DNA from: Terana coerulea
Lineage: Eukaryota > Basidiomycota > Agaricomycetes > Polyporales > Phanerochaetaceae
Direction of reading: 5' to 3'
Length of the DNA stretch: 26,449 bases
Assembly: GCA_024811115.1 (NCBI GenBank)
Contig: JAKOGH010000313.1
Coordinates: 1-26,449 of the forward strand
How positions within the stretch are numbered: position 1 is the stretch's first letter; every line of letters begins with the position of its first letter. Below are positions 21,090-26,449 of this stretch, piece after piece. The notes beneath the pieces were generated by a model. It saw nothing but the letters and a program-made list of their open reading frames with translations, was not told the origin of the DNA and made no database searches. Made by a program: the position numbers and the translations under genes.

Positions 21090-21168
21090 CCAGACCCTTT
21101 GCCCGCGTTACTGATGTTTGTTATCGGATAACAACTGCTTGGTGCAGGGACGCGGGCAAAGGGTCTGG
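21090..21168. repeat. Perfect 18-bp-stem hairpin with a nested palindrome
   Basis: Arms 21090-21107 and 21151-21168 are exact inverted copies (CCAGACCCTTTGCCCGCG). The 43-nt loop contains a second perfect inverted repeat, GTTATC-G-GATAAC at 21120-21132. It begins at the end of the AEC pseudogene, and its right arm overlaps the first bases of the next element. Confidence 0.85.
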
Positions 21169-21691
21169 TGAGTTTGGATCATCGGGGTGTAGATGAAACT
21201 CACGTGAGCGCCTACGCTTGTATTGAGGTAAGTAAGGAGTTTGTAACGCTCGGTTCCTCTCTGTACCTCTTGCCTTCTGCGACCTCCCCACCTCACTGTA
21301 TATACTCACAAACCCCTCAAATTTCATCGCTAGGATGTATCGCATGACCATTTTATTTTTACGATATTATTTTTCCATTGCTGGGTGTGCTTAAGAGCAC
21401 TTGATGGTCACCAGAGGCCCACTTTCAGGTACCTGGGAATCTGTACTGGAATAAACACCATGCACTTTATACCAGACATGATTAGCATATTTTCATGAAT
21501 ATACAAGACATCCGAGTAATTTTCCTGTCGGAGTTTGCGCTGCAGTATGCTACCGACCTCTAAAACGTAGCAGGTGTATAGGCGCGAGGTAAGCCCAGCC
21601 TTGTTACCCCCGTTGAAGTCCCTATACGAACTTTGCTTACTAGGGCTCACGTGATTTTCATCTACACCCCGATGATCCAAAGTCACCAGAC
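21163..21691. mobile_element. Second MITE, about 529 bp, 47-bp TIRs
   Basis: Inverted repeats at 21163-21209 and 21645-21691 agree at 45 of 47 positions and begin GTCTGGTGA, with TTGGATCATCGGGGTGTAGA inside. The interior has no coding signature. No clean target duplication is seen. The repeats are unrelated to those of the MITE at 20377, so this is a different family. Confidence 0.75.
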
Positions 21692-21693
21692 TC

Positions 21694-21790
21694 TAAAGAG
21701 GTTGCTCTGCAGCGCATCTTTCAAACTCCGCTTACTATGTTACAAACGGTAACAAGGCGCGAAGCGCGCTGGCTGCGAGCAACCTCTTTA
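21694..21790. repeat. 14-bp-stem inverted repeat beside the second MITE
   Basis: TAAAGAGGTTGCTC at 21694-21707 is matched exactly by GAGCAACCTCTTTA at 21777-21790. It starts three bases after the MITE end, mirroring the hairpin on the MITE's other side. Confidence 0.7.
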
Positions 21791-21936
21791 CGAGTCGGGA
21801 ACGAGACTACAATATCAGTACCAGAGCCTACAAAGAGTCCCATTGCCTTTCGGAACGCGTCTCTCGGGACGTTTACTCATTACACTTCGCCGCTTCAGGC
21901 ACTGCTCTCTTCCATTGACAACCAACAGGGATTCGG

Positions 21937-23503
21937 ATGGCCTCACAAGTGAGCCCCATGACGGTTGAGGAATACTTGACAATGTGCGTAAGGCTTCGTA
22001 GACTCTAGTATATGCTGCGGCTTGCACTGACCTTTTGGCTACACGCAGAACCATGGCTAATTACGTAGGAGTCGCCATGACAGGTACGCTTGAAAGCAGC
22101 TTTGAAGTTATTCTCGCCCTCACACGAAACCAGCTCTCGTTGTCTATGAATACATCCTCACTATCCAGCACGAATGGAACGCCTGGACAGAGCACCTTAC
22201 GGCGACTTCGCTGCTCTTCATTTCGATACGCTGGGTGATGGTGATCGTTCAGGTTGTCGGATGGCTCCCATTTGCACCGGCGGTAAGCAACATGGCTACT
22301 ATTGATGTCCTTTCATATATGCTCACTGTGCCAATGGCAGAGGTACCGCGCCTTCTAGCTCCTGCTCGTCACTCCATGGCTGATTGTCGGTTTCGCACAG
22401 TTGCAAAGCCCAGCTCATCCTGGAGCAAATCTTCAACTTCATCAGCTTTACACAGACTGCTGGTGAGTCATGACTGTCCTCGTGTTCGACAAATAACAAA
22501 TGTCTTTTCCTCAGTATTCTCCTCGCTCCGAATATATGCCATGTCGGGGAACGGCTGGCTTATTTTCCCCGTCCTGATTCTGGGATTGGTTCCTATCGGA
22601 GTCGCTGCTGTAAGCCCAATTTTGCGCGCATCATAACACAACCTTTGAGCATCTCTCTCAGTTCGGTCTCGTGCATCCCAAAGTCGATGTCCTCACTGGC
22701 ACTACTCTCTGGTGTATTCAGACTTTTGATCGGTCTCCGAGACTGGCCAACACGTACGTCAATTCATATTTATCTCACACTCCTGTTAATATCTCTTAAG
22801 CCGTAAGTGCGCCACTGGTTGCAAAGTTGCCGGGATCTAAGACATGACGGTCACTTGCATGATACAGTGCTCTACGTGACACGCACCGCTCTGATACTCG
22901 CGGACGCCCTCGTAGTGGTATCCACATGGATGAAGACGTATCGAGAATGGCGTGAGGCGCGTCGGATTGATCTGCGTCTTCCGATCACTACGTGCTTGCT
23001 ACGGAACGGTGAGTAAAGGAGCAAGCAATTCTCCACTTGTTGCTGATACGCAGAGTCTACAGGCACACTTTACTTCCTGTGCGTGTGAAGCGACTTATGC
23101 GGTTTATTGCGACCGGCGCATGACACATACGATAAATACAGTGTTTTACTTGCCGTCAATGTGACTCAAGTCTTTCCTCCCGGTCGAGTACGCCCCCTCT
23201 GTCGAGCATGTGTATCTTCTGAAGTTATATGAAGTCAACAGGTGATAGCTTCAATGGGCTCTTTGATGATTAATATGGTGAGCGGCTTTGATTCTCACCA
23301 GTGCCGCTCATCGAGTCATCTGAACCTAGCCTCCAATCCTCATCAATCGATTCATTACCAACCTGCGGCAGACGAATGAAGCTGACCGCTCTGCAAGGAT
23401 TCATGCCTTCTCAAGGACGAATTCCCCAGTGATCTTCGCAAGCATTGAGAACAATGGCCAGCTTCTTCATGGCCAAGACCACGAGTTCGACTTCGAGTAC
23501 TGA
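21937..23503 (+). pseudogene. Degenerate DUF6533 membrane protein (copy 2)
   Basis: Duplicate of 16062-17739 with the same exon order. The ATG at 21937 gives MASQVSPMTVEEYLT. The signature LVVYEYILTIQHEWNAW and TSLLFISIRWVMV are intact. Then exon RYRAF runs into TAG at 22356-22358, where copy 1 has a Tyr codon (TAC). Downstream, LEQIFNFISFTQTA, VFSSLRIYAMSGNGWLIFPV and LILGLVPIGVAA remain readable, as do VTRTALILADALVVVSTWMK, WREARRIDLRLPITTCLLRNG and ILINRFITNLRQTNEADRSA to TGA at 23501, but not in one frame. The tail after NLRQ is much shorter than in copy 1. The TAC to TAG change cannot be a homopolymer error, so this copy is probably dead. Confidence 0.82.
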
Positions 23504-23512
23504 GACCTCGAG

Positions 23513-23528
23513 AGGCGCGCGCGCGCCT
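23513..23528. repeat. Perfect 16-bp GC palindrome
   Basis: AGGCGCGCGCGCGCCT, nine bases after the DUF6533 copy 2 stop codon. Alternating GC can form Z-DNA or act as a 3' end structure; no function is shown. Confidence 0.6.
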
Positions 23529-25403
23529 GTGCAAGGGAACATGTGCGACTGCACACCTACAAGCTTTGCGGATCTCCATGGTTATACGGACTAGTAACCT
23601 TACCCCCGCGCTCAAGTTGTGCCAAGTGCGTCATATACTAGTGCTGTAATCGTTTGACATCAGCGCATACAACTTAACTTGAAGGCATTCGTAAAGATGA
23701 TCCGATCGTTCTTGTATGTGGTATGCTTTTGAAAGTCCTGCACATTTCGTCACTCTATTCCAGAATGGCATCTGGCTTGAACAGTTGGACCGCCGGCGCC
23801 GGCCGGACTCAACGCCGAAGCTAAAGCTTCAGCTCGGTTCACACACTCGATGTCTTCGGTCGCCCACCCGCACACATCGGCTTGTGCGCACGGCAACAGG
23901 ACATATTCTAGTGGCCGTTCTTACACAGGGTACGTGGTAATAGAACGCACGGCGGATGCGTGGGCTTGCTGGGATAGTGGTAGGGTAGGTCGCTGGCCCA
24001 ACAGAAACAGGCGCCTTTGTGGCGTTCGGCACTTCGCCGGCACGCACGTGCCTTCATCCCATATTCGGTCGTTTTCCCACACTATCCTGGTTGCCCTCAG
24101 CGATTTTCTCCAAGTCCGGTTGGGCGGCCACCCCTGCCTTTCCCACTCATCGCGGCGCCAGCCAAACCATGCTCAATCGTGAGACGATGTTAAGTACTCG
24201 TTGTGAGACGTCAAGTTGCGTATGACGAGAATAGACAAAATGCTTCAAGATGTGCTGGCACGTAAGTACCTCGGTGAGTGTTGCCCCCGTGTGGACTGAG
24301 TGATTAGGGTCTGACCTCTACGATGCAGGATGTGTCGTAGGTCTTCAATGTGTCGTCCCATACTTGGCCACACTACCAGGGTCTGGTCTCAGACGTGATA
24401 CGGCGTTGTTGTGTACTCTGTATGCCTCCTCAGATGAGCCCTCGTGCCGACACCGTGCTCTTGCACCCTGTTGCGCTGAAGAGATATCGGCCACGGGAAA
24501 GCTCATCTGCACACTGCAGCTGTTAGATGAGACCCGAACGCGCTCATTTTCCCTGCCTGTTTTGCACGGGCGTTTGCCCTCGCCCAAGCCGTTGCTTCAT
24601 TGCACATGGCAGATGCCATACCTGCCAGTGACATTGCTGAACGACAAGGTCTAGGGCGGGCTTTGCATGGCTCCCATCTGCGTTTGAAATCCTCTCCCGG
24701 GCACGTGAAGGCGAGGGCATCACCCACATCTGAGTTCCATCGAGCAAAGAGATGGACTTCATCATCTCGTTGGATGCGAAGCACATGGAGCGTGGCACAG
24801 CGAGCCTCCGTTGTGAGAACTACCGCAGTAGCAAATGTAAGTAAATAGGCTTGCTCTCATTTATCATGGCGACAGGCAAACCGGACTGAACTGTATCAAG
24901 CTTCACACCTAGGAAGGCTATCTCACACCAGTTTCTGACAGTTCGGCGGGAGTACGAGTTGCTGTGCAGCTCTATGGCTATACAAACCTGTGCCTACTAG
25001 TTCAAACCTTCCTAGTGAAGCAGACGCAAAGACGCAGAGTCTGGAGCTCCCGGCCCCAATACTGGCGCATGCGACGTCCTGGACATATGTCATAGACAGA
25101 ATGACACGGGTACCATCCTAGTATTTTCCCGGTATATCATCCGTCCTAGCTAAGCACATCGAGAAACTCAAAATCACTCCTTTCTGTTCGCACACAGACA
25201 ATAACGAGATACTTGACCTCGCCGGGCAAGCCCGTGTTAGCTATGATATAGTGGGTGTTGGTATCAACGAAGCCAATCTATGCGCGTAGGTATGTGATCG
25301 GACCAACACAAGGAGATATGAGAACCTCATAACGTACAGGTCGCCATCGCCGTCGTGGTGCCCCACCACCTTGCTTGACACCCGAGACTCAAGCGAGCCC
25401 GTC
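23529..25403. other. Gene-poor spacer, no gene recognised
   Basis: About 1.9 kb between DUF6533 copies 2 and 3. Open frames of up to about 110 codons exist on both strands but lack family motifs or sensible splicing. A 15-nt match to the repeat block (CTTTGTGGCGTTCGG) lies near 24014. The last 200 bp should contain the promoter of the gene at 25404. Confidence 0.4.
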
Positions 25404-26449
25404 ATGGCCTCTCTGCCACCAGAAGCTGCCAAGCTGATACTTCTTGCGGATATAGATCAAGCGCGCAGAGCGACCTACTCGCAAAGTCAGTGCTCATCCA
25501 GCTGTGGTCCTCGTTGTCCATGATGGACTAATTTATGTCTGCAAGCTGCCGCGCTCTGCTTTTTGCTGTACGACTGCTTGCTCAGCTTTGGGCTTGAGGT
25601 GAGTGTCCTACGTTTTGCCCCTCGCAGCTAGCAAGTACCGGCCTTTTCAGTCGCTTATACTCGCGCCAGGTAAACTTGATTTGGCGGTGAGGCCATTCAA
25701 CCTCAAGCTAGATACAGCGGAGTCGACAGGCTTACGGCGTTTCTCAGAGCACCGTGGTCACTTGCGAAGGTTCTGTACCTGGTTATGCGATACGAGCCCA
25801 TCGTATGGTCTGCGTGCGTCAATGGCCCGCTTCGTTTGCCACTACGCTGACATCCACCTACCACACTCAGGGTCATGGTCGGCTGTTCGTGCTATACTTT
25901 CTATTCTTTAACACAAACGCTGACGGTTTCCGCCCCAGTCGGAACCAAAACTGGACTCACCGAGCATGTACGTCCGCTTCATCATGCTGCTGGGACGGTG
26001 GGGAGTGAGAACTCACGTCTTCTTACAGCAGTCAGTATCAGCCACAGCATTACAAGGGCGCGCTAACATTTGCCAGGTGTCATGTCTGGGGTTGGCTATA
26101 TGACACGTAGGCACCTCCCGCCAGGCATCGTCCCAGTGAAAAGCTGATGCCTCGATTATTCACTAGCCTTGGGGTTTTAATTGCCAACGCAATCATGGAT
26201 GTGATCCTTGGGCTACGCATTATTGCGATGTACAACCAGAGTAGAAAAGGTACGTCTTTGGACTATGTGCATATCGAGGTATACTGAACCTTCACACAGC
26301 CAAAATCTTTGTGTTTGTAGTAATGGCAAGTATGTGGCCGCACTCAGGGTAATATCGCTGTAGCTCACCACCTCTCCACATAGTCCAAGAACTGGTACGC
26401 AAGAGCTCTGTAGTATGTATGCACTACGCAACTCCACTAATCTTCTTGG
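25404..26449 (+). CDS. DUF6533 family membrane protein (copy 3), cut by right edge
   Basis: The ATG at 25404 gives MASLPPEAAKLILLADIDQA. Exons are 25404-25485, 25546-25598, a 17-nt micro-exon 25670-25686, and 25748-25813. Phases agree. Together they read ALCFLLYDCLLSFGLEVNLI, then WRAPWSLAKVLYLVMRYEPI, which is the DUF6533 signature (xLLYDxLLxFxxEVxLIWxAPWSLxKxLY) far more canonically than copies 1 and 2. Further on, VLIANAIMDVILGLRIIAMY then NQSRK is the usual LRxYAxYxxSRK helix and turn, followed by AKIFVFVVMA and LQELV after more introns. Exons between 25870 and 26160 are less sure. The 3' half is outside the window. It is diverged from copies 1 and 2, so it is an older paralogue. Confidence 0.82.

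Noticed and set aside
18955..23503. RIP-like C-to-T mutation as the cause of decay
   Set aside because: The stops and differences include transversions (TAC to TAG) and indels, with no clear C-to-T bias visible, and RIP of that type is mainly an ascomycete process.

Overview
This is nuclear DNA from a filamentous basidiomycete, most likely an Agaricomycete. I infer this from many very short spliceosomal introns (about 49-62 nt, GTRNGT donors, CTNAY-like branch sites). Families typical of that group also appear: DUF6533 membrane proteins, a proline-rich Zn2Cys6 factor with the RKERKKGIKRGPYKRK tail, and DUF6589 plus RecQ-like helicase mobile-element genes. No rRNA, tRNA or CRISPR could be supported. 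All calls come from reading the sequence and from remembered family features; no database was searched.

Layout. 1-405: minus-strand relic of an auxin-efflux-carrier (AEC) gene, running off the left edge. 970-1699 (-): uncharacterised conserved fungal gene with a YVPVHKR motif. 2352-3487 (-): MAM33/p32 mitochondrial matrix protein, seven exons, undamaged. 4349-5828 (-): Zn2Cys6 transcription factor with a GC-AG intron at the zinc cluster. 7000-7491 (-) and 9165-9764 (-): two uncharacterised fungal genes, the second a single-pass membrane protein. 10223-12942: a 2.7 kb mobile-element derivative with 44-bp inverted ends. It holds the start of a RecQ-like helicase (+) fused head-on to the start of a DUF6589 gene (-). 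13223-15119 (+): a near-complete AEC transporter. 16062-17739 (+): DUF6533 membrane protein. 18955-21085: degenerate second AEC copy split by a 475-bp MITE. 21090-21790: a cruciform-type hairpin, a second MITE and another hairpin. 21937-23503: degenerate second DUF6533 copy. 25404-end (+): a third, more divergent DUF6533 gene, cut by the window edge.

The right half is a tandem duplication of a two-gene module (AEC then DUF6533). The first copy is nearly intact and the second has decayed and been colonised by small DNA transposons. The most striking object is the element at 10223-12942. Its two genes start just inside matching terminal inverted repeats, point inwards and are both truncated at one junction near 11050. 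It looks like an internally deleted derivative of a larger TIR transposon that carried both a RecQ-like helicase and a DUF6589 protein.

A caution runs through the window. In at least six genes the reading frame is restored by adding one base at or next to a short G/C run (3-5 nt). After those corrections the exon phases close exactly. This suggests homopolymer undercalls in the assembly rather than gene death, except where true nonsense changes are seen.
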